Positions 42,177-51,584 of a stretch of 64,000 nucleotides of DNA are shown here, piece after piece. Position numbers and translations under genes: made by a program. Numbering within the stretch: position 1 is the first letter of the stretch; each line of letters starts with the position of its first letter. The notes under the pieces are model-generated. The model made no database searches. It had not been told where the DNA came from and saw nothing but the letters and a program-made list of their open reading frames with translations. The DNA comes from JADJPO01 sp963724535 (lineage in GTDB: Bacteria; Actinomycetota; Actinomycetes; Actinomycetales; Kineosporiaceae): NCBI GenBank assembly GCA_963724535.1, contig CAVRVD010000013.1, positions 1 through 64,000 on the forward strand. The letters run 5' to 3'.

Positions 42177-43448
42177 TCAGCGACCGGCCGCGCGCAGCAG
42201 CGTGGTGACCGCCGACACGTCGTCACCCGCGGCGCGCAGGGCCTCGAGGTTCACGATCGCCCCGGCCGCGATCGCCGGCTGGGCGGCCCGGACCGGTCGG
42301 GCGGCAGCCGGACCGTGCGCCACCCCGCACACCGCGACCAGGCGGCCGTCGACCAGGCTCAGCACCAGGATGACGCCACCACCGCCGAGCACCGCCTGCT
42401 CGGCGCCGTCCGGGGCCAGGCCGCTGCTCTGCAGCACTGCGTCGTACTGGTCCGACCAGGACCAGGGCACCGCGGTGAACTCGGCGTCCTCACCGAGCAT
42501 CGCCCGGGCAGCGACCTCCCCCTGCTGGCCGGCGGCCTGGTAGGACTCCAGCCGGATACCGCGCCCGTCGTCCACGGCGCTGCCGGTCCCGAGCATCCGG
42601 ACCGCGTCACCGGCCGCGAACACGTCCGGGTGCGAGGTGCGTCCAGCCCGGTCCACGACGATGCCATCGTCCACGGTCAGGCCAGCTGCGCGGGCCAGCG
42701 CGTCTCGCGGGGTGATGCCGATGCCCACCACGACCAGGTCGGCGGGCAGCACGGTGCCGTCGGCGAGCCGCACCTCCTGCACCCGCCCGGCCGACGGGCC
42801 GTCTCGGCGAACGACCTCGGACGGCGCGACGCCGGTCCGGATCCGTACCCCGCGCTCGGTGTGCAGCCGGACCAGCCACTGCGCCACCGGCTCGGGCACC
42901 CCCCGACCCAGCACCCGCGGTGCGGCCTCGACGACCTCGACGTCCAGCCCGCGGGTGCGGGCCGAGGCCGCGACCTCCAGGCCGATCACTCCCCCACCGA
43001 TGACGACCAGGCGCTGCGCGTCGTCCAGATCCTCGACCAGGGCGAAGGCGTCGCGGGCATCGCGCAGGTAGTGCACGCCAGAGTCGTCGAACCCGGGCAG
43101 GTCGAGCCGGCGTGGCACGGCGCCGGTGGCCAGCAGCAGCCGGTGGAAGGGGATCTGCTCGCCGTGCGCGGTGATGACCTGGTGCCCGTCGGGGTCGATG
43201 CCGGTCACCCGGGTGCCGGTGCGCAGCTCGAGGGTCCCGGGCCAGCCGCCGTCGTCCGGCCACAGCGCCGGGATCGATGGGGGTCGTTCGGTGAGAGCGG
43301 ACTTGGACAGTACCGTCCGGTCGTAGGGGGCGCGGTCCTCGGCGGTGAGAACGACGACGTCGCTGCCGGCCTGGGCGAGCATCGCTGCGGCGGACGCGGC
43401 GGCCGGTCCGCCGCCGACGACGAGGTGGGGGCTACGCGAGGCGGTCAC
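42177..43448 (-). CDS. FAD-dependent NAD(P)H oxidoreductase, ferredoxin-reductase-like
   Basis: A 423-residue flavoprotein. The FAD-binding GGGPAAASAA is at the N-terminus, the NAD(P) site VVIGGGVIGLEVA is near residue 145, and DVFAAGDAVR near 290 closes the FAD site. This layout matches reductases that transfer electrons to ferredoxins or rubredoxins of oxygenases. No partner oxygenase is adjacent. It is the last gene of the inserted block, 47 bp from tyrA. Confidence 0.8.
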   Translation of the reverse strand: MTASRSPHLVVGGGPAAASAAAMLAQAGSDVVVLTAEDRAPYDRTVLSKSALTERPPSIPALWPDDGGWPGTLELRTGTRVTGIDPDGHQVITAHGEQIPFHRLLLATGAVPRRLDLPGFDDSGVHYLRDARDAFALVEDLDDAQRLVVIGGGVIGLEVAASARTRGLDVEVVEAAPRVLGRGVPEPVAQWLVRLHTERGVRIRTGVAPSEVVRRDGPSAGRVQEVRLADGTVLPADLVVVGIGITPRDALARAAGLTVDDGIVVDRAGRTSHPDVFAAGDAVRMLGTGSAVDDGRGIRLESYQAAGQQGEVAARAMLGEDAEFTAVPWSWSDQYDAVLQSSGLAPDGAEQAVLGGGGVILVLSLVDGRLVAVCGVAHGPAAARPVRAAQPAIAAGAIVNLEALRAAGDDVSAVTTLLRAAGR

Positions 43449-43495
43449 GGCTCGACCCTAGGCGTCGGCGTCGGCATGTTCTCGCGCGGATCACG

Positions 43496-44602
43496 TCAGG
43501 TGACGACGCGCCAGCCCCGATCGGCCAGCGAGGTCTCCAGGTGCTCCCGGACCCCGGGCAGCACCGACACCTCCAACAGCCCGACGGCCCGGCCGGGCGC
43601 GTGCTCCAGGGCCAGCTCCTCGACGTTGACCCCGGCGTCGCCGATGTCGGCGAACACCCGGGCCAGCGAGCCCGGCTGGTCGGGGATCACCGCGGTGACC
43701 ACAGCATAGGTGGTCGGCCTGGCACCGTGCTTGCCCGGCAGCCGTTCCCGGCCGGCGTTGCCGGCGGACACCGCCCTGGCGATGTCGGCCCTGGCGCCGC
43801 GCGCCGGTTCCCCGGGCCCCTCGTCCGCCAGCGCCTGCAGCGCGCTCAGCACGCCGTCCAGGTCAGCACGCAAGGCCTGCAGTACCTCGGCCACCGCGGC
43901 GGCGTTGCCGGCCAGGATCTGGGCCCACAGCGACGGGTCGCTGCGGGCGATCCGGGTGAGGTCTCGCAGGCCCTGCCCGGCGATACCCACCGCCTCGTCG
44001 TCGGCGTCGCGCAGCCGCGCGGCGACCAGGCTGGCCACCAGCTGGGGAACATGAGAGACCAGGGCGACCGCGCGGTCGTGCTCGTCCGCCCCCATCATCA
44101 CCGGATGGGCGCCGAGGTCGGTCACGGTGCGCCGCACCGCCTCGATCCGGGCGGCCTCGGACTTGGGGTTCGGGCAGAGCACCCACGGCCGGCCCAGGAA
44201 CAGGTCACCGCGAGCCGCGACCGCGCCGGACCGTTCCCGGCCGGCCATCGGATGGGACCCGACGTACCGGTGCACCTCGCCGCCCCTGACCGCGACGGCG
44301 TCCAGCACGCCGACCTTGACGCTGGCGACGTCGGCGACGGTCGCCGCCGGGTGCTCGGCGAGCTCGGCGAGGACCACCTGGGCGGTGACATCCGGCGGCG
44401 TCGCCACAACCACCAGGTCGACCCGTTCGGTGCCCAGGTCGATCTCGCCCGCACCGAGGTCGCAAGCCAGCTGCAGCGCCGTCGGCGAGGGGTCGGCGAG
44501 CAGCACCCGACGTCCGAGCTGGCGCAGGCCCAGAGCGATGCTGGTGCCGAGCAGTCCGGTGCCCACGACGCGCACGGTGCTCCCAGCGGGATCGGTGCTC
44601 AC
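43496..44602 (-). CDS. tyrA: Prephenate dehydrogenase
   Basis: A 368-residue enzyme of tyrosine biosynthesis that oxidises prephenate. The Rossmann motif GTGLLGTSIA is at residues 14-23; ADVASVKVGVLD, VGSHPMAGRERSG with the catalytic His region, and MGADEHDRAVALVSHVPQL follow. The C-terminal ~75 residues are an ACT domain (AVVTAVIPDQPGSLARVFAD), a likely feedback site for tyrosine. The start GTG/ATG at 44602 fits. It lies 16 bp downstream of rluB. Confidence 0.93.
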   Translation of the reverse strand: MSTDPAGSTVRVVGTGLLGTSIALGLRQLGRRVLLADPSPTALQLACDLGAGEIDLGTERVDLVVVATPPDVTAQVVLAELAEHPAATVADVASVKVGVLDAVAVRGGEVHRYVGSHPMAGRERSGAVAARGDLFLGRPWVLCPNPKSEAARIEAVRRTVTDLGAHPVMMGADEHDRAVALVSHVPQLVASLVAARLRDADDEAVGIAGQGLRDLTRIARSDPSLWAQILAGNAAAVAEVLQALRADLDGVLSALQALADEGPGEPARGARADIARAVSAGNAGRERLPGKHGARPTTYAVVTAVIPDQPGSLARVFADIGDAGVNVEELALEHAPGRAVGLLEVSVLPGVREHLETSLADRGWRVVT

Positions 44603-44618
44603 CGGGTCAGGGTAGGCG

Positions 44619-45464
44619 TCACAACCCCACGGCGGCCATCAGGCTGCCCAGCTCCGGCCCGGCGATCACCCGGGTCCGGCCCGTCCGCAGATCGCCGAGC
44701 CGGATCGGACCGATCTGGGTGCGAACCAGCTGCAGCACCGGGTGACCTGCGGCCTCCAGCATCCGGCGGACCACCCGGTTGCGCCCGTCGTGCAGGGTCA
44801 GCTCGAGCAGCGCCTTGCCGGGCCGAGCGTCGACCACCCGGAAGGAGTCGGCCCGGGCCGGCCCGTCGTCGAGGTCGATGCCGTCGGTGAGGCGCCGACC
44901 CAGGTCGCGGGGCAGGCCACCGGCGACCGCGACCTCAGCCAAGTAGACCTTGGCCACCTCGTAGCTGGGGTGGGTGAGCCGGTTGGCCAGCTCCCCGTCG
45001 TTGGTCAGCAGGATCAGGCCCTCGGTCTCGGCGTCCAGACGCCCCACGTGGAACAGCCGCTCCGCTCGGTCGACGATCAGGTCCGCCACGGTGGGCCGGC
45101 CCTGCGGGTCGCTCATCGTCGACAGCATTCCGACCGGCTTGTTTGCCGCGAGGGTGAGTAGCGCGTCGTCCAGCTGAACCCGCAACCCGTCGACGTGGAC
45201 GACGGCCCGGCGCGGGTCGATGCGCACCCCGAGCTCACGGACCACCTGCCCGTCGACCTGCACCCGGCCGGCCTCGATCAGCTGCTCGCACGCCCGACGC
45301 GAGCCCAGCCCGGCCTGGGCGAGCACCTTCTGCAGCCGGACGCCGTCCGGGTCGTGGACCTCGTGGCTCGGCGGGGCGCCGGCCCCCTTGGGCGGCGCGG
45401 ACCGCGGTGGACGGCGCGGCGCCCGCCCGGGGCGGCCACCGCTGGGGCGTGGGGGTCGGCTCAT
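44619..45464 (-). CDS. rluB: 23S rRNA pseudouridine synthase RluB
   Basis: 281 residues. A basic Arg/Pro tail at the N-terminus is followed by an S4 domain (VRLQKVLAQAGLGSRRACEQ) and the RsuA-family catalytic motif GRLDAETEGLILLTNDG with its Asp. It makes a pseudouridine in helix 89 of 23S rRNA. The start overlaps the scpB stop, as in other actinobacteria. Confidence 0.93.
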   Translation of the reverse strand: MSRPPRPSGGRPGRAPRRPPRSAPPKGAGAPPSHEVHDPDGVRLQKVLAQAGLGSRRACEQLIEAGRVQVDGQVVRELGVRIDPRRAVVHVDGLRVQLDDALLTLAANKPVGMLSTMSDPQGRPTVADLIVDRAERLFHVGRLDAETEGLILLTNDGELANRLTHPSYEVAKVYLAEVAVAGGLPRDLGRRLTDGIDLDDGPARADSFRVVDARPGKALLELTLHDGRNRVVRRMLEAAGHPVLQLVRTQIGPIRLGDLRTGRTRVIAGPELGSLMAAVGL

Positions 45465-46171
45465 GTGGTGCCCCCGACCCCGATCTCGTCGAGCACGTCC
45501 ATCTCCGGAAGATAGGGCGCCAGCGCCGGGAGCTCGTCGATGGACGTCAGCCCGACCCGGTGCAGGAAGTAGGTGGTGGTCTGGTAGAGGACGGCGCCGG
45601 TCTGCGGGTCGTGCCCGGCCTCCTCGACCAGACCGCGGGTGACCAGGGTGCGCATCACGGCGTCGACGTTCACCCCGCGAACCGCCCCTACCCGGGCCCT
45701 GCTGACCGGCTGGCGGTAGGCGACGATGGCCAGGGTCTCCAGGGCGGCCTGGGTCAGCTTGGCGGTCTGCCCGTCGAGCAGGAACCGCTCGATGACGGCG
45801 GCGTACTCGCGGCGGCTGTAGACCCGCCAGCCGCCGGCGACACGGCGCAGCTGGAAGCCGCGGCCGGCCTCGTCGTAATCCGCAGCCAGCTCGGCGATCA
45901 GCTCGCTCACCTGGGGCACGGTGACGCCGAGCGCCGCGGCCAGGGAGGCCTCGCTGACCGGCTCGTCGACCACCATGAGCACGGCCTCGAGGGCGCCGCG
46001 AGCACCGGAGGGCAACGCGTCCAGGTCGAGCTGCATCTGGTCCGGCTCGCTCACGTCGGCGCCGGCCCCGTCCGGCTGCTCCTGCGCGGCGTCAGCAGGG
46101 GCAGCCCCGCCAGGGGGCTCGGCCGGGGGCGGCGGCCCGGTCACGTCATCGCTGTGGCTCACGGGGTCCAT
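45461..46171 (-). CDS. scpB: Segregation and condensation protein B
   Basis: 236 residues, with ~50 acidic and Pro-rich residues first, then tandem winged-helix domains: GALEAVLMVVDEPVSEASLA, VYSRREYAAVIERFLLDGQT, LTQAALETLAIVAYRQPVSR and VRGVNVDAVMRTLVTRGLV. ScpB dimers bind ScpA in the SMC-kleisin complex that organises and separates chromosomes. It overlaps scpA and rluB. Confidence 0.95.
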   Translation of the reverse strand: MDPVSHSDDVTGPPPPAEPPGGAAPADAAQEQPDGAGADVSEPDQMQLDLDALPSGARGALEAVLMVVDEPVSEASLAAALGVTVPQVSELIAELAADYDEAGRGFQLRRVAGGWRVYSRREYAAVIERFLLDGQTAKLTQAALETLAIVAYRQPVSRARVGAVRGVNVDAVMRTLVTRGLVEEAGHDPQTGAVLYQTTTYFLHRVGLTSIDELPALAPYLPEMDVLDEIGVGGTT

Positions 46172-47030
46172 CCTCGCTGTTCTGCGTCTCGTCGAAGTCG
46201 TCGTCCACGTCGACCTCGCCGTCCTCGCTGCCGGTCCACCGGATGGTCAGCTCCCCGAGCGCCGCCGCCTGGTCGAAGGCGACCGCGCCCTCCCGGAACA
46301 GCTCCAGCAGGGCCAGGAACCTGGCCACCACGACGATCGTCGCCTCGGCGTCATAGACCAGGGCCCGAAAGCTCGCCGACCGGGTGCGGCGCAGCCGTTC
46401 GACGATCAGCGCAGCTTGCTCACGCACGCTCACCGACGGCGCGTGCAGGTGATCCAGGCCGACAGTGGGCACGGGTCGAGGCTGTAGTGCCCGCGCCGCG
46501 ATCAAGGCCAGCTGGTCTGGGGTGGTCCCGAGCACCAGCTCGGGCAGCAGGGCGGCGAACTGCGGCTCGACGCCCACCGACCGGGGCGTCTGCAGCGCCT
46601 CGTCGGCCATTCGCTGTGCCAGGGTCGCGGCGACGTCCTTGAAGGCCCGGTACTGCAGCAGCCGGGCGAAGAGCAGGTCGCGGGCCTCGAGCAGGGCCAG
46701 GTCCTCGTCGTCCTCGACCTCGGCAGCCGGCAACAGCCGGGCGGCCTTGAGGTCGAGCAGAGTCGCAGCGACCAGGAGGAACTCGCTGGCCTCACCGAGG
46801 TCCCAGTCATCACCCTTGCCCCTGATCCAGGCGATGAACTCGTCGGTGACCGCGCCCAGGGCGATCTCGGTGACGTCCAGCTTGTGTTTGGAGATCAGGC
46901 CGAGGAGCAGGTCGAACGGGCCCTCGAAGTTGTCCAGGTGGACCTCGAACCCGCCGGGGTGTACGGGCAACACCTCCCCGGGGGTGGTGGGGTCGGACGG
47001 CGGCGCGGCGTCCGGTGCGCTCACCGCCAC
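46146..47030 (-). CDS. scpA: Segregation and condensation protein A (kleisin)
   Basis: 294 residues with the kleisin N-terminal motif FEVHLDNFEGPFDLLLGLIS at about 28-47, helices DEFIAWIRGKGDDWDLGEAS and EFLLVAATLLDLKAARLLP, and the C-terminal winged helix (FLALLELFREGAVAFDQAAA). It links the SMC heads. It starts at GTG 47030, touching the parA stop, and overlaps scpB by 26 bases. Confidence 0.95.
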   Translation of the reverse strand: MAVSAPDAAPPSDPTTPGEVLPVHPGGFEVHLDNFEGPFDLLLGLISKHKLDVTEIALGAVTDEFIAWIRGKGDDWDLGEASEFLLVAATLLDLKAARLLPAAEVEDDEDLALLEARDLLFARLLQYRAFKDVAATLAQRMADEALQTPRSVGVEPQFAALLPELVLGTTPDQLALIAARALQPRPVPTVGLDHLHAPSVSVREQAALIVERLRRTRSASFRALVYDAEATIVVVARFLALLELFREGAVAFDQAAALGELTIRWTGSEDGEVDVDDDFDETQNSEDGPREPQR

Positions 47031-47031
47031 C

Positions 47032-47964
47032 CTAGGCGGCGTCGCCGCGAGCGATCAGTTCCCGGGCCAGCAGACGGTAGGCGTAGGCGCCGGCGTGCGA
47101 GGCGGCGTAGGTGGTGATCGGTTCGGCGGCCACCGAGGCGTCCGGGAACTTCACCGTGCGACCGATCACGGTGTGGAAGACCTGCTCGTCGAACGCCTCG
47201 ACCACCCGGGCGACGACCTCCCGGCTGTGCAGGGTACGTGGGTCGAACATGGTGGCCAGGATGCCGTCGACCTCGAGGCGGGGGTTGAGCCGATCCTTGA
47301 CCTTCTCGATGGTTTCGACCAACAGGGCGACACCGCGCAGCGCGAAGAACTCGCACTCCAGCGGGATCACCACTCCATGGGAGGCGGTCAGCGCGTTGAC
47401 GGTGAGCAGACCGAGTGAGGGCTGGCAGTCGATGAGGACGACGTCGTAGTCGTCCAGGACCGGGCGCAGCACCCGGGACAGGACCTGTTCGCGGGCCACC
47501 TCGCTGACCAGCTGGACCTCCGCGGCGGACAGGTCGATGTTGGCCGGCAGCAGGTCGACGTCCTTGACGTTGGTGGGCCGAATGACGTCGTGCACGCGCG
47601 TGCTGCGATCCATCAGCAGCGTGTAGATGGTCCGATCGAGCTCGTGCGGGTTGATGCCCAGGCCTACCGACAGCGCTCCCTGTGGGTCGAAGTCGACCAG
47701 CAGCACCCGCCGTCCGTACTCGGCCAGCGCGGCGCCCAGGTTGATCGTGCTCGTGGTCTTGCCGACGCCACCCTTCTGGTTGCACATCGCGATGATCCGC
47801 GCCGGCCCGTGCGAGGTGAGCGGGGGCGGGTCGGGGAAGGCCGGCATCGGGCGCCCGGTGGGCCCGATCCCACCAGCGGCGAGGCCGCCCAGCCCGGCGA
47901 AGGCGTCCTGGCCATCGGTCACGTCGAGGACGACGGCCAGCCCGTCCTGTGCCTGGTTCACCAC
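47032..47964 (-). CDS. parA: ParA/Soj-family ATPase
   Basis: 310 residues with a ~52-residue Gly/Ala/Pro-rich lead, then the deviant Walker A CNQKGGVGKTTST at about 61-73, VDFDPQGALSVGLG and DCQPSLGLLTVNAL. This is the ParA-like ATPase encoded with scpAB in actinobacteria (M. tuberculosis Rv1708), distinct from the ParA at the replication origin. No parB gene or parS site is visible. It probably helps segregation or positioning. Confidence 0.92.
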   Translation of the reverse strand: MVNQAQDGLAVVLDVTDGQDAFAGLGGLAAGGIGPTGRPMPAFPDPPPLTSHGPARIIAMCNQKGGVGKTTSTINLGAALAEYGRRVLLVDFDPQGALSVGLGINPHELDRTIYTLLMDRSTRVHDVIRPTNVKDVDLLPANIDLSAAEVQLVSEVAREQVLSRVLRPVLDDYDVVLIDCQPSLGLLTVNALTASHGVVIPLECEFFALRGVALLVETIEKVKDRLNPRLEVDGILATMFDPRTLHSREVVARVVEAFDEQVFHTVIGRTVKFPDASVAAEPITTYAASHAGAYAYRLLARELIARGDAA

Positions 47965-48202
47965 GTCGCGACCATCCTCCCGTGCGGTCCTGTCGGACCG
48001 GGTCCAGCCTGCGGCGCTGCTCCAGCCGCGAATACCACAATCCTCCCCCGCCTCGGGCTCGGAGGTCGCGAGGCTATCCGGCGCGTCGCGAGCGGCTCAA
48101 GCCCAAGATCCACATGCGTCACACCAGCCACATGTGTCACAGACGTTCTCGGTCGCCGATACGCGCGCCAGGTCACGTCGTGCGCATCGGGGTGGGCTCT
48201 GG

Positions 48203-49114
48203 TCACAGGGCGCGGGGGTGGGCGGCGACGTAGACCTCGCGCAGGGTGTCAGCGGTGACCAGCGTGTAGATCTGGGTGGTGGTCACCGAGGCGTGACCCA
48301 GTAGCTCCTGCACCACCCGGACGTCGGCGCCGCCCTCGAGCAGGTGGGTCGCGAAGGAGTGCCGCAAGGTATGCGGCGACACCTTGGCGCTGAGCCCGGC
48401 CCGCTCGGCCGCGGTGGCCAGCACCGCCCAGACGCTCTGCCGGCTGAGCCGGCCACCGCGTAGGTTGAGGAAGACCGCTGGGGTGCCGCGGCCACGACGG
48501 GCCAGGGCCGGGCGGACCCGAACCAGGTAGGCCTCCAGCGCCGCCGTCGCATAGCTGCCCAGCGGCACCACCCGCTCCTTGGACCCCTTGCCGCGCAGCC
48601 GGACCAGCGATTCATCGAGGTCCAGCTCGTCGACGTCCAGGCCGACCGCCTCGCTGATCCGCGCCCCGCTGCCATAGAGCAGCTCGACGACGGCGCGGTC
48701 GCGCACCGCACTGGGGGTTCCGCCGAGCGAGGCGGCCTCCAACAGTCGCTCCACGTCGGCCACACCGATCGCCTTCGGCAGCCGCTTCGGCGTGGTCGGC
48801 GCTCGGACGTCGGCGGCCGGGTCCCGCGCCGTCTGCCCCTCCAGGAGCAGGAACCTGTGCAGGCCCCGGACGGCGGCCAGCGTCCGCGCCGCCGAGCTGG
48901 CGGTCAACGCGGCCCCGGAGTCGGAGCCGGAGCGGATCGCGGCCAGAAAGCTGCTGACGTGCTCCTCGCGGACCTGACCGGCTTCGCTCACACCGAGGGA
49001 TTCCAGGTGGGCCAGGTACCGGGCCAGGTCCCGGCGGTAGGCCGCGAGCGTGTTGACCGAGAGCCCCCGTTCCACTCCGAGGTGCTCCAGGTAGGCCTGG
49101 ACGGCGTCGCGCAT
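48203..49114 (-). CDS. xerD: Site-specific tyrosine recombinase XerD
   Basis: 303 residues. The N-terminal SAM-like domain (MRDAVQAYLEHLGVERGLSV) is followed by the catalytic domain with R in YGSGARISEAVGLD, HTLRHSFATHLLEGG with H-x-x-R, GHASVTTTQIYT with the last His and the nucleophilic Tyr. XerD resolves chromosome dimers at dif. The start ATG 49114 is where the family begins. Its place beside parA and scpAB is conserved. Confidence 0.94.
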   Translation of the reverse strand: MRDAVQAYLEHLGVERGLSVNTLAAYRRDLARYLAHLESLGVSEAGQVREEHVSSFLAAIRSGSDSGAALTASSAARTLAAVRGLHRFLLLEGQTARDPAADVRAPTTPKRLPKAIGVADVERLLEAASLGGTPSAVRDRAVVELLYGSGARISEAVGLDVDELDLDESLVRLRGKGSKERVVPLGSYATAALEAYLVRVRPALARRGRGTPAVFLNLRGGRLSRQSVWAVLATAAERAGLSAKVSPHTLRHSFATHLLEGGADVRVVQELLGHASVTTTQIYTLVTADTLREVYVAAHPRAL

Positions 49115-49243
49115 CAGCGGCACCGTACTCCCGGCTCCCGGCTCCCGGCGCTCCCGGTTCTCAGCCCTGCGCCGATGCACGAAGCCGGACAGCCGGTCCT
49201 CACCCGGATCCCGACCCGCCGCTGCTCCATGGGCCCCGAACCG

Positions 49244-49891
49244 TCACCGTCCTGAACGCACAGACCCCGGGTGCTCGGGCCAGGGCGCATCCAGCGGGCG
49301 CAGCGTCCCCCAGCCGGCGTCCCGGGCGGCGCACGCGGTCAGCAGACCGACAACGGCGCTCGGGTTGTGCACACGTCCGGTCAGGACCGCCTGCCGCGCC
49401 TCGTCCAGGCTCACCCAGTGCGCCACCATGCCCGCCTCCTCGGCGTCCCGCACGTGCCGGTCGGCCTGCGGCACCTCCGACAGGTCCCGGGCCAGGTAAC
49501 AGCGCAGCGCCTCGTTCATGCCGCCGGGTGAGTTGAACCAGTCGATCAGCACGTCCCAGCGCCCGGCGACCAGGTCCGCCTCCTCGGCCAGCTCCCGACG
49601 GGCCGCATCCACCGCGGTTTCACCGGCGACGTCCAGCAGCCCGGCCGGCAGCTCCCACAGCGCCATCCGCACCGGGTGGCGGTACTGGCGCAGCAGCAGC
49701 ACCCGGTCGTCCTCGTCGAGGGCAAGAACGCAGACCGCACCGGGATGGTCGACGAACTCGCGACGGACAACGCCCGCCGCCCCGAGGTCCACTGTGTCCC
49801 GGACGACGTTCCACATCAAGCCGTCAAAGACCCTCTCGGAGTGCAGGATCGGCAGGTCGACGAACTCGTCGCGGACGCGCTTGTCAGCCAA
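49244..49891 (-). CDS. Nudix hydrolase, ADP-ribose pyrophosphatase type
   Basis: 215 residues. The Nudix box reads GLLDVAGETAVDAARRELAE followed by EADL, close to the consensus except that the terminal Gly is replaced. The context LLRQYRHPVRMALWELPAG and FNSPGGMNEALRCYLARDL fits ADP-ribose pyrophosphatases (Rv1700 type). It starts at 49891, inside the last bases of pyrG, so they are coupled. Confidence 0.9.
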   Translation of the reverse strand: MADKRVRDEFVDLPILHSERVFDGLMWNVVRDTVDLGAAGVVRREFVDHPGAVCVLALDEDDRVLLLRQYRHPVRMALWELPAGLLDVAGETAVDAARRELAEEADLVAGRWDVLIDWFNSPGGMNEALRCYLARDLSEVPQADRHVRDAEEAGMVAHWVSLDEARQAVLTGRVHNPSAVVGLLTACAARDAGWGTLRPLDAPWPEHPGSVRSGR

Positions 49892-51584
49892 CCGTGGCCT
49901 CCACGTCCACGTCCAGCAGCCGGCCGGCGGCCTGCCGATCCAGCGCCGCCCCGATCAGTCCGGAGAACAACGGGTTCGCCCGGTCCGGCCGGGACGTGAA
50001 CTCCGGGTGGGCCTGGGTGGAGACATAGTAGGGATGCACCTCTCGCGGGAGCTCGACGAACTCGACCAGCTCCCGGTCCGGGGACTGACCGCTGATCACC
50101 AGCCCGGCGGCCTCCAGCTGAGCCCGGTAGGCGTTGTTCACCTCGTAACGGTGCCGGTGCCGCTCGACGACCCGCTCACCGCCGTAGGCCTTGGCGACCA
50201 CCGAGCCGATCACCAGCACCGCCGGGTAGGCGCCTAGGCGCATCGTGCCGCCGAGATCGCCCTCGCCGGAGACGATCTGCTTCTGCTCCTCCATGGTGGC
50301 GATCACCGCGTGCTCGGCGTCCGGGTCGAACTCGCTGCTGCTCGCACCGGCCAGCCCGGCCACGTTGCGAGCGAACTCGATGACCATGCACTGCAGGCCC
50401 AGACACAGTCCGAGGGTGGGGATCTCGTTCTCCCGGGCCCAGCGCAGCGCGCCGACCTTGCCCTCGATGCCGCGTACCCCGAACCCGCCGGGCACGCAGA
50501 CCGCGTCGACGCCGTCCAGCATCCGGAGGGCCCCGTCAGGGGTTTCGCAGGTGTCCGAGGCGACCCAGCGGATGTCCACCCTGGCGTCCCGGGCGAAGCC
50601 ACCGGCGCGCAGCGCCTCGGTGACCGACAGGTAGGCGTCGGGCAGGTCGACGTACTTGCCGACCAGGGCCACCTCGACCCGGTGCGCGGGCCGGTGCACC
50701 CGGCGCAGCAGCTCGTCCCAGGCCCGCCAGTCGACGTCGCGGAAGGGCAGGGCCAACCGGCGGACCACGTAGGCGTCCAGGCCCTCGGCGTGCAGCACCT
50801 TGGGGATGTCGTAGATGGACGGCGCGTCCACCGCAGCGACCACGGCCTCGGTGTCGACGTCGCACATCAGCGCGATCTTGCGCTTCACGCCGGCCGGGAT
50901 CTCCCGGTCGGCGCGGCAGACGATCGCATCGGGCTGGATCCCGATGCTGCGCAGCGCGGCCACCGAGTGCTGGGTGGGCTTGGTCTTCAGCTCCCCGCTC
51001 GGGGCCAGGTAGGGCACCAGGGAGACGTGGACGAAGAACACGTTGTCCCGACCGAGGTCGTGGCGGACCTGGCGCGCGGCCTCGAGGAACGGCAACGACT
51101 CGATGTCGCCGACGGTGCCGCCGATCTCGGTGATGATCACGTGTGGCGGGCCGTCCGGCCCCTCGAGGTGGGCCTGGGCCCGCATCCTCGCCTTGATCTC
51201 GTTGGTGATGTGCGGGATCACCTGCACCGTGTCGCCCAGGTACTCCCCGCGCCGCTCCTTGGCGATCACCACCGAGTACACCTGGCCAGTGGTGACGTTG
51301 GCCGAGGCGTCCAGCTGGACGTCGAGGAACCGCTCGTAGTGGCCGATGTCCAGGTCGGTCTCGGCACCGTCCTCGGTGACGAACACCTCACCGTGCTGGA
51401 ACGGGTTCATCGTGCCGGGATCGACGTTGATGTAGGGGTCGAGCTTCTGCATGACGACCCGGAGTCCGCGTCCGCGGAGCAGGTGACCGAGGCTGGATGC
51501 GGTCAGTCCCTTGCCCAGGGACGACGCAACGCCGCCGGTGACGAAGATGTGCTTGGTGGATCCCTCAGGCATGCGCTGCACCAC
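49884..51584 (-). CDS. pyrG: CTP synthase
   Basis: 566 residues. The amidoligase domain starts KHIFVTGGVASSLGKGLTAS with the P-loop and contains the conserved region ITEIGGTVGDIESLPFLEA. The glutamine amidotransferase domain has LGLCLGLQC, with the nucleophilic Cys near residue 394, and the His-Glu pair in QAHPEFTSRP. It converts UTP to CTP. ATG 51572 (MPEGSTKH) is an equally likely start. Its start overlaps the upstream fusion gene. Confidence 0.97.
   Translation of the reverse strand: MVQRMPEGSTKHIFVTGGVASSLGKGLTASSLGHLLRGRGLRVVMQKLDPYINVDPGTMNPFQHGEVFVTEDGAETDLDIGHYERFLDVQLDASANVTTGQVYSVVIAKERRGEYLGDTVQVIPHITNEIKARMRAQAHLEGPDGPPHVIITEIGGTVGDIESLPFLEAARQVRHDLGRDNVFFVHVSLVPYLAPSGELKTKPTQHSVAALRSIGIQPDAIVCRADREIPAGVKRKIALMCDVDTEAVVAAVDAPSIYDIPKVLHAEGLDAYVVRRLALPFRDVDWRAWDELLRRVHRPAHRVEVALVGKYVDLPDAYLSVTEALRAGGFARDARVDIRWVASDTCETPDGALRMLDGVDAVCVPGGFGVRGIEGKVGALRWARENEIPTLGLCLGLQCMVIEFARNVAGLAGASSSEFDPDAEHAVIATMEEQKQIVSGEGDLGGTMRLGAYPAVLVIGSVVAKAYGGERVVERHRHRYEVNNAYRAQLEAAGLVISGQSPDRELVEFVELPREVHPYYVSTQAHPEFTSRPDRANPLFSGLIGAALDRQAAGRLLDVDVEATVG

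Noticed and set aside
42114..43709. Long plus-strand frame (about 700 residues) across the FAD reductase and tyrA
   Set aside because: Antisense to two recognised genes; high-GC third positions keep the opposite frame open.
47965..48202. parS site or parB gene next to parA
   Set aside because: I looked for the TGTTTCACGTGAAACA-type palindrome and a ParB frame here and in the flanks; neither is present. This ParA is the scpAB-linked kind.
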